The translations under genes were made by a program, and so were the position numbers. 27,268 nt of DNA, from assembly GCA_020052975.1 (NCBI GenBank), contig JAGVOC010000321.1, forward strand, positions 1-27,268, written 5' to 3'. This document shows positions 8,967 through 16,912 of the stretch, one piece after another. Positions within the stretch are counted from its first letter, which is position 1; each line of letters starts with the position of its first letter. The DNA comes from Desulfobacterales bacterium (lineage in GTDB: Bacteria > Desulfobacterota > Desulfobacteria > Desulfobacterales > RPRI01). The notes beneath the pieces are model-generated. The model was not told the origin of the DNA, did no database searches, and saw nothing but the letters and a program-made list of their open reading frames with translations.

Positions 8967-8994
8967 TAATAATATGAAAAAATCCCTATTTCAA
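8966..8994 (-). promoter_or_regulatory. Sigma70-like promoter for the repeat protein-pilin pair
   Basis: Read on the minus strand: TTGAAA (8994-8989), a 17-base spacer and TATTAT (8971-8966, five of six). It lies about 80 bases before the ATG at 8885 and gives the two genes their own promoter downstream of pilB. Confidence 0.42.
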
Positions 8995-9070
8995 GCCTTT
9001 TTTATATGCGCATTTCAAAAAATCTGGCAGGTGATTTTAACCCCTTGTTGATTTTTTTTCAGAAGCAATA

Positions 9071-10888
9071 CTATATTTTCTCCCATGTCACCCGTAATAC
9101 TTCCTGATATGTTGTTATTCCTTTAAGGAGTTTTTTAACAGCATTTTCCCTCAGGGTAACCATTCCCTCTTCTCTGGCTTTGGTCTTTATGGATTGCAAG
9201 TCAGTGTCGGCAGTCGTCAATTTTTTTATGGCTTCACTGTAAGGAAGTACTTCAAATATGGATGTCCTGCCAAAATATCCTGTGCCCCTGCAATTGATAC
9301 AGCCCTTTCCCCTGTGAAGCTTCACCATACCGTTCATTTTTACTTCAAGTCCCATGGCGTTTAATTCTTTGCTTTCAATTTCAAATTGCTCTGAACATTG
9401 AGTGCATATCTTTCGGACCAGTCGCTGACCCAATACACCTACAAGAGTGGCCTGAATAAGAAAAGGTGGTACACCAAGCTCCAGAAGCCTCGTAATAGTT
9501 GAAGGTGCGTCATTTGTGTGAAGTGTTGAAAGTACAAGGTGGCCGGTCATTGCAGCCTGAATGGCATTATGAGCAGTTTCAATGTCTCTCATCTCTCCGA
9601 TCATAATTATATCCGGGTCCTGCCTTAAAATATTTCTTAATATCGTTGCAAATGTGATATCCACTGCAGGCTGAACAGCAATCTGATTAAAATCCTCGTG
9701 AATCATCTCGATTGGATCTTCTATTGTCGTAATATTTATACCAGGTGAAGAAAGATGCCTTAGGGTAGAATAAAGAGTTGTCGATTTTCCGCTACCTGTG
9801 GGACCGCAAACCAAAACAATTCCATGCGGCATATTGACAAACTGATTGTAACGTATCAAATCGGTAGGAGTAAAGCCGAGATTTTCAAGATCCTGGAACA
9901 GAACATCCGGATCCATGATTCTCATCACCACCTTCTCGCCGAATGCTACAGGAAGTGTGGATACTCTTATTTCAACTCCGACACTCCCCTTGTCTGTTTT
10001 TATGCGCCCGTCCTGAGGTCTTCTTTTTTCAGCCATATCGAGCCGCGAAAGATTTTTTATTCTGCTGATAACAGCTGAATGTACGTTCTTGGGAAGCTCA
10101 TAAACCGTATGTAATACGCCGTCAATTCTCATCCTGACAAGGCTTATATTCCTCTTGGGTTCAATATGAATATCACTCGCTCTCTGATCAAAGGCATAGG
10201 AAAAAAGATGGTTAACGGCATTAATTATATGTTTGTCATTTGAAGGAAGCTCATCAGGAGATGAGAGGCGAAAATATTGTTCAAGATTTCCAAGATCCAC
10301 CGATGGTCCTGAAAACTGGTGTTCTGCAGCTGCAATAGACCTCTTAAAACCAAAAAACTCGTCAATAAGTTTAACAATATCTGATTTAGAGCTCACAACC
10401 ACGATGACTCTCATCTGGATTGCCCGCGCAATATCATCAAAAACTTCAATGTTGAATGGATCTGGTGTTGCCACAGTCAAGCATCCATTTTCAATAGAAA
10501 CCGGCAGGATCTTGTGTCTCATTGCAAAAGACCGGGGAATGGTGGTGGTGACAAGATTAAGATTTAGTTTTAGAGGATCTATTTTCTTAAACGGCAAGCC
10601 CCATTCTTCAGCAAGAGCCTGAAAAATGATATCTTCATCAGCTATTTTTAGAGATCCATCAGCTCTTTGATATTTCTGGGAAACTATAATATCTATAATT
10701 GAAACATCTGCCGCTGTTTTTATGCCGGAAGGATGCTGTTTTAGCCTTGATTTTTCAATTTTCCGTTTTAAGATATCTATCTTTTCAAGTGTTTCTTTTA
10801 CCTGCTCCCTGCTGATAATTCTTTTTTTGAGGAGAGCCCTGCAAACACTTTCGGATGATAGCGAATTATGCTTATCTGTATCTGTCAT
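9071..10888 (-). CDS. pilB: Type IV pilus assembly ATPase PilB (GspE family)
   Basis: The 605-residue hexameric cytoplasmic ATPase powers pilus extension. The order is an N-terminal GspE/MshEN-type region (about 60-180), then the RASDIHIEP motif (236-244), Walker A GPTGSGKST (362-370), the Asp box after TTIEDPIEM, Walker B DIIMIGEMRD (426-435) and the His box GHLVLSTLHTND (449-460). A tetracysteine zinc site follows (C495xxC498, C530xxC533), characteristic of PilB/GspE and absent from the retraction ATPase PilT. Glu in GEMRD fits an extension ATPase. No clear Shine-Dalgarno sequence precedes the ATG. Only 16 bases separate the start from the MITE-like element at 10905-11060, so its transcription must come through or from that element. 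pilC, pilT and the secretin are not in the window. Confidence 0.95.
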   Translation of the reverse strand: MTDTDKHNSLSSESVCRALLKKRIISREQVKETLEKIDILKRKIEKSRLKQHPSGIKTAADVSIIDIIVSQKYQRADGSLKIADEDIIFQALAEEWGLPFKKIDPLKLNLNLVTTTIPRSFAMRHKILPVSIENGCLTVATPDPFNIEVFDDIARAIQMRVIVVVSSKSDIVKLIDEFFGFKRSIAAAEHQFSGPSVDLGNLEQYFRLSSPDELPSNDKHIINAVNHLFSYAFDQRASDIHIEPKRNISLVRMRIDGVLHTVYELPKNVHSAVISRIKNLSRLDMAEKRRPQDGRIKTDKGSVGVEIRVSTLPVAFGEKVVMRIMDPDVLFQDLENLGFTPTDLIRYNQFVNMPHGIVLVCGPTGSGKSTTLYSTLRHLSSPGINITTIEDPIEMIHEDFNQIAVQPAVDITFATILRNILRQDPDIIMIGEMRDIETAHNAIQAAMTGHLVLSTLHTNDAPSTITRLLELGVPPFLIQATLVGVLGQRLVRKICTQCSEQFEIESKELNAMGLEVKMNGMVKLHRGKGCINCRGTGYFGRTSIFEVLPYSEAIKKLTTADTDLQSIKTKAREEGMVTLRENAVKKLLKGITTYQEVLRVTWEKI

Positions 10889-10895
10889 ATTCTGA

Positions 10896-11069
10896 ATCAG
10901 TTATGACGGCTTCGTAAAAAGTCATTCTGTCCGCCGCGGCGGACACTTCATCTTTCGTCACTGCAGCGTAACAGTAACTACGCTTCATTCCTCAAGATTT
11001 GCGCGCCTTGCATAATGAACTTTTTACTTTGCCGTCTGAATTTCGACTTTTTACGAGTCCATCAGTTAT
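10896..11069. mobile_element. MITE-like element with 9-bp flanking direct repeats
   Basis: The core (10905-11060, 156 bases) has inverted ends sharing TCGTAAAAAGTC (10912-10923) and GACTTTTTACGA (11045-11056). The 9-base sequence ATCAGTTAT flanks it on both sides (10896-10904 and 11061-11069), as expected of a target duplication. It carries no gene. Inside are an 18-base palindrome (10928-10945), AGCGTA/TACGCT arms and a direct repeat ACTTTTTAC (11019-11027, 11046-11054). The form matches, from memory, a repeat common in Desulfobacteraceae intergenic regions. The mobilising transposase is unknown. Confidence 0.7.
10928..10945. repeat. 18-bp GC-rich perfect palindrome within the MITE
   Basis: TGTCCGCCGCGGCGGACA equals its own reverse complement. 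It contrasts with the AT-rich surroundings and could form a cruciform or a strong RNA hairpin in the pilB leader. Confidence 0.85.
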
Positions 11070-11138
11070 AGATTATCGTCATTTGGAAGAAATATGCATG
11101 ATGACTATGTTTTATGTTTCAGGATTTAATACACAGTA

Positions 11139-11456
11139 TCAATAGAAATCTTTTTGTTTAAATTTTTCAATATTAACAATCAGATATTTACCGCGCTCCT
11201 TCTTGTAATAGACAATAACTTTTTCGTATCTTGATATGTTTCTAATTTTTAACATTGTATCCATTACAGAAGCATCAGCAAAGTAATACAACTGCGTATC
11301 AATCCTTATATAAGTTTCTTTGGAATTAACTTCGGTAATGATCCCGGCAATCGAATCCGTTCCTTCAGGCAATACAATCGAATTGCCATAGCCATATCCA
11401 AGAGAAACTATCAGGGCAACTGCTGCGGTTATAATAATGAATCTCTTAATATTCAT
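11139..11456 (-). CDS. Small exported protein following pilY1
   Basis: A 105-residue protein of unknown function. A signal peptide spans about residues 1-24 (KRFIIITAAVALIVSLGYGYG). The mature part starts at about SIVLPEGTDSIAGIITEVNS and is predicted by eye to be mostly beta strand (SIAGIITEVNSKETYIRIDTQLYYFAD), followed by a lysine-rich end. The pattern suggests a small OB- or SH3-like barrel, but I cannot assign a family. AAGGAGG lies eight bases before the ATG, and the gene starts 12 bases after the pilY1 stop, so it is the last gene of the minor pilin operon. A periplasmic accessory for PilY1 or the tip complex is plausible from position only. Confidence 0.75.
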   Translation of the reverse strand: MNIKRFIIITAAVALIVSLGYGYGNSIVLPEGTDSIAGIITEVNSKETYIRIDTQLYYFADASVMDTMLKIRNISRYEKVIVYYKKERGKYLIVNIEKFKQKDFY

Positions 11457-11468
11457 AGGTATTCCTCC

Positions 11469-14400
11469 TTATCTGAATATCTCTCTCCAGTAAATTGGAA
11501 TCATGGCCCCGGGCATCTTTATCTCAGGAAGAGGATATATTTTCCCTCCGACCGATATAAATCCGGCAGCCTTTCCGTAACGGATTACAATTGAAACTCC
11601 TGATGGTATATGGTCCCCGATGGCAAGGTATCTGTCAAGCCTGGTAAATTTCTTCTCATCACCTTCAATAACACTGTCGCTGTTTGCATCAACATCATTT
11701 CCGGAGTATAAATTATAAACAGCATTGCCCGTGCAGTAATCAACGGCAAATAATCTGGCCACATTATTGTATGCGCACGGGTCAGCGCTAGGAGCCAATG
11801 GTTGAAATGTAGGCGCATAGACCACTTTGGCAAACAATGTAACAGGGGATATAGATTTTTCGCCTATATGATCAAGGCTTGTTTGAACAGCGTTATCAGC
11901 TGCATAGCATCCGCCCAGTTGAGAAAACAGTAGATACCATCCCTTGGCATTTTCCCTCAAAAAAGTTTTGATATTAGCCTTGGTCTCGGAATTATCGGCA
12001 GCATCGGTAAAAAGCTCAACGTCAGGCTCCATGGCGCCGCATGTTACATTAAGTAAATCCTTTTCCGTAAAATAGTTGCTGCTGTCATTATATGTTCCGT
12101 TTGGGTTAATATATTTAAAATAGGCATGGGCATCGTAGAATGAATAGAGCCCGTTTTTAACACTGTAATCTGTTGGTGTATAGGAACCTGTAAAAGTCGG
12201 ATGCTCCCTGTCGCCTGTCCCCATATAAAGAACAGGGAGATCCGTATAACAGTTGCCGGCATAAGAAACATCCGGGCTGAAAAATGTTTTCCTGGGGTTT
12301 CTTATGGGAAAACTAACATAAGATATTATTCCTCTCGGATCTGCTTGTCCTGATGACCAGGCTGAAAAAGCCGACTTTAATTCGAAGTCGGATCGCTGAT
12401 CCGTCATCGGGTTCATTTTAAATATAAGATTTAAATAGAATTTATAGTCTGACGAGTCATATCTGAGCTTCCATACCTGTCCGTAAAGGTCGGTAATATA
12501 TGCCGCAAGGAGATATCCCTGGGGATCGGATATAACTGTTGGATCTGCTGCAAAACAATATTTCATCTGGGCTATGACGCCACTTGGTGAGTTGTTTGCA
12601 GGCCAGGCAAACTGACTGCCGGTGCTGAAATAAGTGCCGGACAGCGGAAGCCCGGTATCCGCATCAACAAGGAAGATACCGCGGCCCATTGTGTCGTGGT
12701 ATGTAGTTGTCAGATAATAATCACTATTATCAGGCCTGTCTTCTCCCACATCATAACCACCGGGTACAAGCAGGAGATTCTTATAGGTATTTATACCTGT
12801 CTTTATTTTAACAGTCTGAGGCATGGGCATGCTATAGCCAAGCTCTTCCATACCGGATTCGCTGTTACTGATCTGCCACTTAAAGCTCCATGCAGCCGGA
12901 TTCGGATCAGTAATGTCTATGGCATAATACGCCCTTCCACCACGCCTTAAACCAAAAACAAGGAGAAGATTTCCGCCTGAATCTTTTATCAGCATCGGGG
13001 AACCATCTACCGTATAAACTTTTCTCTTTGGATCCGAAAGATCAGGATCAAATTGCTGAAGTATCGGAAGAACCGCAGGTGGAACAAATGCAAATATTTC
13101 CGTTCCATCGGTATCATTAAAAACATGTAACATACCATCATTTGCGCCTACAGCGATATAACGGTTGGTCAGATCGCCATTCGTATCTAAATAATCAATG
13201 ATCTTGGGAGTTGAGTGTATGACCGGACCTATCGGCCAGGAATTCTTTGCCACCGGAGCTCCAGTTACAGCGATGGCATCATAAGTATATCCGTACAAAA
13301 AGTTTATTATCTTGTACCGCTGGTCATCAGTTGAAACCCCGAGATTTGCATTTGATATTGTGTCAGTCGCGACCCTGACAAGATTCACGCCATCAAGAGT
13401 TGTATATATATTTCTGAAATTCGCCGTTGCCAGAGTTAAAGGATTAACAAAAGTTGATGGAATTGAATCATACAGAATTTTACCGGCACCGCCTTTCTCA
13501 ACATCTCCCCCGTCATTATAAGCTGACCAGTAAGACGATGTCTCTTCAAGCATTTCGCCGTCACAGGTTGTAGCTTCTTTTCCCGTCCCGTCAACAACAT
13601 ACCATCCGGCTGCCCTGTTGCAGCCTGTAGCAACACCAAAGGCGAGCCCGTATTTCTTTAGGTTTCCGGTCCAGTAAACGTCTTCGTTGGGTTTAAAAAG
13701 AGCCATGTAGAGCTTATCGCCCGACTGGACTCTGTTTGCTTCATCGACTGAAACCACCGGGGCCGTGTAGGACGTATATTCACCAATCAGAATGCCAAGG
13801 GAATAAAACGCGCTGACAAGCTGCGATTTTGAATAGGCAGTAAGATATACACCGCCACCTAAATCAGAAGCATGCTGGAGCATGGGCGAATCAAGGCTGA
13901 AACCGATGTTATGCACCGCTATATTATCTGCAGAGCCTTCTCTGTCAGCTTCTGCGATGTCGGTATAATTGAGCCAGCTGTGGGAATACATATAGCCTGC
14001 CACATCGTCATAATAGTCATTGGCAGGAGTGGTATACTGCATGGGATCAAGCGTATACTGAACACTGTCATGCAGCGCAGCATTAGTTTGAAAGTTAAGA
14101 GTGCTTGTTATCCTGGCCCACTCGGTATCGACGGACGGGAATCCATCGGTTAATGTGATAACAAAGTTCTTGTTGCAGTCCCTGTGGATCTGGTTAGGAT
14201 GACTGTGAAAATATGTAAAGACATCCTGTAGAGCCTCTCCAAGGGGTGTTCCACCATTTGCCGTTACTTGTCCCAATTGGTTTATGATGCTTTGCTTCTG
14301 CTGATCGTCATTGAAACTGGGGTTTATAGGCACTTGAGGGGGTAGTTCACCCCCGTCCGCTCCGCCTGTCTTGTCAAAGGTCATAAGCCCCCAGTTGATT

Positions 14401-15785
14401 TTACCCCTTGTGGTTTCAATCACATCTATTATGGCAGCCTTTGCAACCTCAATCCTTGTATCAAATTTATATTTCCCTCCGGTACCGATAGACTCATACT
14501 CATATTTGTCTATTTTCCACTTTCTGGTGCCGGTTGAGCTGGCATGTGATATTAAGCGCACAAGGATTTTTTTACCTGTAATCCAGAGTGACCATTTGTC
14601 GGAGGGAATATTATTTTTATGATATGTGTACTGAAGGACTCCGTTTTCATTATATAATTCAATCCTGTCTTTCTTGCTTGATGTTGAATACCAGAGTAAA
14701 TATTCAGAAAAATGTATCCTCATTTTGCCTGACAGAGCGTTATATATAACATAATTTACGGTGGTGTCCTGGTTTGAGTCATAATTTGCAGGATAATTAC
14801 CTGGATAATTTTTAGATACCATACTGAAAGGTACTGTCTGGTAAACTACTCCCGGAGGATATTCACAAAACGACCAGGCACTTTTCCAGCTTCCCGAATA
14901 TACCTGCAGATTAAAAACCATCTGCATGTTTATCCAGTTGCCGGTTGCAAAGAAATAACATTGTTCCCTGCCGGAAGTTGTACCTGCCAGAGCCTGAGTG
15001 ACTGTATAGCACGAGGCAGGATTAGTCACTAGTTTGTCTTTATGATCAGAGCTTATAGATGCATTCTTAAAATAACCGCTGAAATAAGCGCCGGGTGCTT
15101 CGATCAAGCCAGAAAAGCCGTTATCGACTTTTGAACCGTCAGGATTATCACGCCAGTTGTGGAGGGCAATATCTTTTCCGTTTGGAAGACGCTGCCCGTC
15201 TATTGTAATCATTGTAAGGCCTGTTGTCCCGTCAACCACTGTTCCGATACGGCCCTCATAACCGGCTTCTCCCGGTTTTTTCCCGTTAATGTCTTCGAGA
15301 TCACCATCTGAGGTCAGAAAAGTCTTCATATCGGCTGAACCATCAATATACCAATCTCGGCTGGGATCTCCAAAATCACCGGTCTGACCCGGCGGTGCAT
15401 ATCCGGTATTACCATAAAAAAGATATATTTTCGTTCTGACTTTTTTCTTTGACAGGTCCGTATCATAATAGTTAGCGGCAGTTCCATAACCCCCGTTTGT
15501 TGTATCGTACGAATTGGTCCAGGTATCCCTGTTGACACAGATATAGTTGTAAAACTCACCATAATTTATTCCATGCTCATAAAGAGGCCATGCCATGCTT
15601 CCGGATGAATCCATTAGTATCATGACATTATGCTTAACCTTGGGCTTGTAAATGTCCGTGTCATCGGCAAAAGAGACGGCACTCGTAGCTAAAAGGAATA
15701 AAGCCATGACAAGACCAAATAAAATATTTGATCTGATTTTTATTCTGGTGTTTGTTATACTAATTGAATTTATATTTGTGTCCAT
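11469..15785 (-). CDS. pilY1: PilY1-type pilus tip adhesin with VWA and CUB-like domains
   Basis: A 1438-residue secreted protein of the PilY1/PilC family, which caps type IV pili, helps extension and mediates adhesion. A signal peptide ends near residue 40 (TSAVSFA, then DDTD). A von Willebrand A domain shows the MIDAS motif DSSGS at 59-63, but its later parts (GGTPLGEAL at 511-519, LTDGFPS at 545-551) come only after an insert of about 400 residues. The insert holds a CUB-like domain (about 313-432). The C-terminal half is the PilY1 beta-propeller (AVGANDGMLHVFNDTDG at 878-894, YTVDGSP at 924-930), with an EF-hand-like calcium loop DANSDSVIEGDE near 1366. The start is the ATG at 15785, with AAGGAG six bases before it; an earlier in-frame ATG would overlap pilX. 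The stop is 12 bases from the next gene. Confidence 0.93.
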   Translation of the reverse strand: MDTNINSISITNTRIKIRSNILFGLVMALFLLATSAVSFADDTDIYKPKVKHNVMILMDSSGSMAWPLYEHGINYGEFYNYICVNRDTWTNSYDTTNGGYGTAANYYDTDLSKKKVRTKIYLFYGNTGYAPPGQTGDFGDPSRDWYIDGSADMKTFLTSDGDLEDINGKKPGEAGYEGRIGTVVDGTTGLTMITIDGQRLPNGKDIALHNWRDNPDGSKVDNGFSGLIEAPGAYFSGYFKNASISSDHKDKLVTNPASCYTVTQALAGTTSGREQCYFFATGNWINMQMVFNLQVYSGSWKSAWSFCEYPPGVVYQTVPFSMVSKNYPGNYPANYDSNQDTTVNYVIYNALSGKMRIHFSEYLLWYSTSSKKDRIELYNENGVLQYTYHKNNIPSDKWSLWITGKKILVRLISHASSTGTRKWKIDKYEYESIGTGGKYKFDTRIEVAKAAIIDVIETTRGKINWGLMTFDKTGGADGGELPPQVPINPSFNDDQQKQSIINQLGQVTANGGTPLGEALQDVFTYFHSHPNQIHRDCNKNFVITLTDGFPSVDTEWARITSTLNFQTNAALHDSVQYTLDPMQYTTPANDYYDDVAGYMYSHSWLNYTDIAEADREGSADNIAVHNIGFSLDSPMLQHASDLGGGVYLTAYSKSQLVSAFYSLGILIGEYTSYTAPVVSVDEANRVQSGDKLYMALFKPNEDVYWTGNLKKYGLAFGVATGCNRAAGWYVVDGTGKEATTCDGEMLEETSSYWSAYNDGGDVEKGGAGKILYDSIPSTFVNPLTLATANFRNIYTTLDGVNLVRVATDTISNANLGVSTDDQRYKIINFLYGYTYDAIAVTGAPVAKNSWPIGPVIHSTPKIIDYLDTNGDLTNRYIAVGANDGMLHVFNDTDGTEIFAFVPPAVLPILQQFDPDLSDPKRKVYTVDGSPMLIKDSGGNLLLVFGLRRGGRAYYAIDITDPNPAAWSFKWQISNSESGMEELGYSMPMPQTVKIKTGINTYKNLLLVPGGYDVGEDRPDNSDYYLTTTYHDTMGRGIFLVDADTGLPLSGTYFSTGSQFAWPANNSPSGVIAQMKYCFAADPTVISDPQGYLLAAYITDLYGQVWKLRYDSSDYKFYLNLIFKMNPMTDQRSDFELKSAFSAWSSGQADPRGIISYVSFPIRNPRKTFFSPDVSYAGNCYTDLPVLYMGTGDREHPTFTGSYTPTDYSVKNGLYSFYDAHAYFKYINPNGTYNDSSNYFTEKDLLNVTCGAMEPDVELFTDAADNSETKANIKTFLRENAKGWYLLFSQLGGCYAADNAVQTSLDHIGEKSISPVTLFAKVVYAPTFQPLAPSADPCAYNNVARLFAVDYCTGNAVYNLYSGNDVDANSDSVIEGDEKKFTRLDRYLAIGDHIPSGVSIVIRYGKAAGFISVGGKIYPLPEIKMPGAMIPIYWREIFR

Positions 15786-15819
15786 AATCTTCTCCTTTAT
15801 AGCCGACCGGAATAACTCA

Positions 15820-16407
15820 TCAGCTCTTGGGTCCGATCTTTCTGAATCCTTCATTTATTATAGCAGACCTTGTTACTGCTCCTCCTGCGTCGGCATTTTG
15901 TTTCCTGACTGATACATCAAATATGTAAGAGCTGAAACCGGCTCCATATCCTTTCGGTATCGGTCCTTCACCTTTAAAATAGACCCGGTAAGCATGCTCA
16001 TTATCTGTCCCGTCATGATTTACCGGCCAGTTCGTATCTGTATAATTATCAACCTGAGTCGCAGAGGGATTTTCAAGCTGTGCTCCGTACTGGGTAGCAG
16101 TCAATACAACAGGAGTATCAATTTTTTTTATAGCATACGTATTGCAGTCGCTGGACCGGTCGTTTGCTCCGCACACAGCAACCCTGTCGGGATTTGCCAG
16201 GTTAACATCTGTTGCCACTTCAACCACGCCGCCTTCGGCAGAGTAGAAATCCTGTTTCTGCATTATAGCGTTACGGAGAATCTGCATCTCTATTCTGCTC
16301 ATATTTGTTGCATTTATCCCCATAATAAGGAGAAGTACCATAATAAACAGGGCGATAACCATTACGGATCCTTCTTCATTTCTTAACAGCAATATGGTTT
16401 TTTTCAT
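15820..16407 (-). CDS. pilX: PilX-like minor pilin-operon protein
   Basis: A 195-residue protein with an N-terminal PilX region: EEGSVMVIALFIMVLLLIMGINATNMSRIEMQILRN. PilX proteins keep the membrane helix and a Glu soon after it but have a non-canonical leader, as here (the segment begins after RNEEGS). The region continues FYSAEGGVVEVA, also typical. Two cysteines lie in VCGANDRSSDCN. The chosen start is ATG at 16407, nine bases after AAAGG; a TTG six bases earlier is possible. It lies between pilV and pilY1, the conserved order. PilX joins the minor pilin complex that primes pilus assembly and carries PilY1 to the tip. Confidence 0.87.
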   Translation of the reverse strand: MKKTILLLRNEEGSVMVIALFIMVLLLIMGINATNMSRIEMQILRNAIMQKQDFYSAEGGVVEVATDVNLANPDRVAVCGANDRSSDCNTYAIKKIDTPVVLTATQYGAQLENPSATQVDNYTDTNWPVNHDGTDNEHAYRVYFKGEGPIPKGYGAGFSSYIFDVSVRKQNADAGGAVTRSAIINEGFRKIGPKS

Positions 16408-16454
16408 AAACAAGAGCCTTTCAAAACGAATCTGTTAAAAAATCTTCAAGCGGA

Positions 16455-16853
16455 TTAGATGTCCTGCGGCTTAATATAGTTCAGCACAATACTCTTCGTG
16501 ATTCTTCTTTCAGGCCAGGAAACCGTCATGTTAATAGTCTTGTTGTCAACATTGTCTGTCACATTCCAGATTACAGTATAAATTCCCTCTATAACCTGCC
16601 GAGGATTATTTGCAGGGTCAAGATCATTGGCATCGTATGGAAGAGTCATGAGGCGCTCTATCTTCTCAACAACCATTGTTGTTGCTTCTGTTGTTCTTCT
16701 CGCATAACCGTTGTAGTTGACCGACAATATCTGCATGCTTGCCACCCCGAGAATACCAATTGAGAAAATGGCAAGCGCCATAAGAATTTCAATCAATGTA
16801 AATCCCTTGTTATTGAATTTCTTATCTGATTCTTCCATTTTTTTATCAAACAT
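16455..16853 (-). CDS. pilV: PilV-like minor pilin
   Basis: A 132-residue minor pilin. The leader ends FNNKG and is followed by FTLIEILMALAIFSIGILGVASMQ, with Phe at +1 and Glu at +5, the standard type III signal cleaved by PilD. The motif AIFSIGILGVASMQ is characteristic of PilV. The rest is a short globular domain (VIEGIYTVIWNVTDNVDNKTI). The start at 16853 is chosen because AAAGGAGC lies six bases before it; longer in-frame versions lack such a site. The gene lies 59 bases after pilW and 47 before pilX. Its product is expected in the initiation/tip complex. Confidence 0.9.
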   Translation of the reverse strand: MFDKKMEESDKKFNNKGFTLIEILMALAIFSIGILGVASMQILSVNYNGYARRTTEATTMVVEKIERLMTLPYDANDLDPANNPRQVIEGIYTVIWNVTDNVDNKTINMTVSWPERRITKSIVLNYIKPQDI

Positions 16854-16912
16854 CTTTTGCTCCTTTGCCATTAACCACATTCAGAGATAAATACTTGAAG
16901 TAATTCAACAAA

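Noticed and set aside
9005..9050. TGGCAGGTGATTTTAACC as a sigma54 promoter near the pilB end
   Set aside because: The -12 GC is missing and the strand points away from the pilin pair.
15786..15854. Longer PilY1 start at 15854
   Set aside because: It would overlap pilX, lacks a ribosome site, and puts 23 charged residues before the signal peptide; the ATG at 15785 has AAGGAG.
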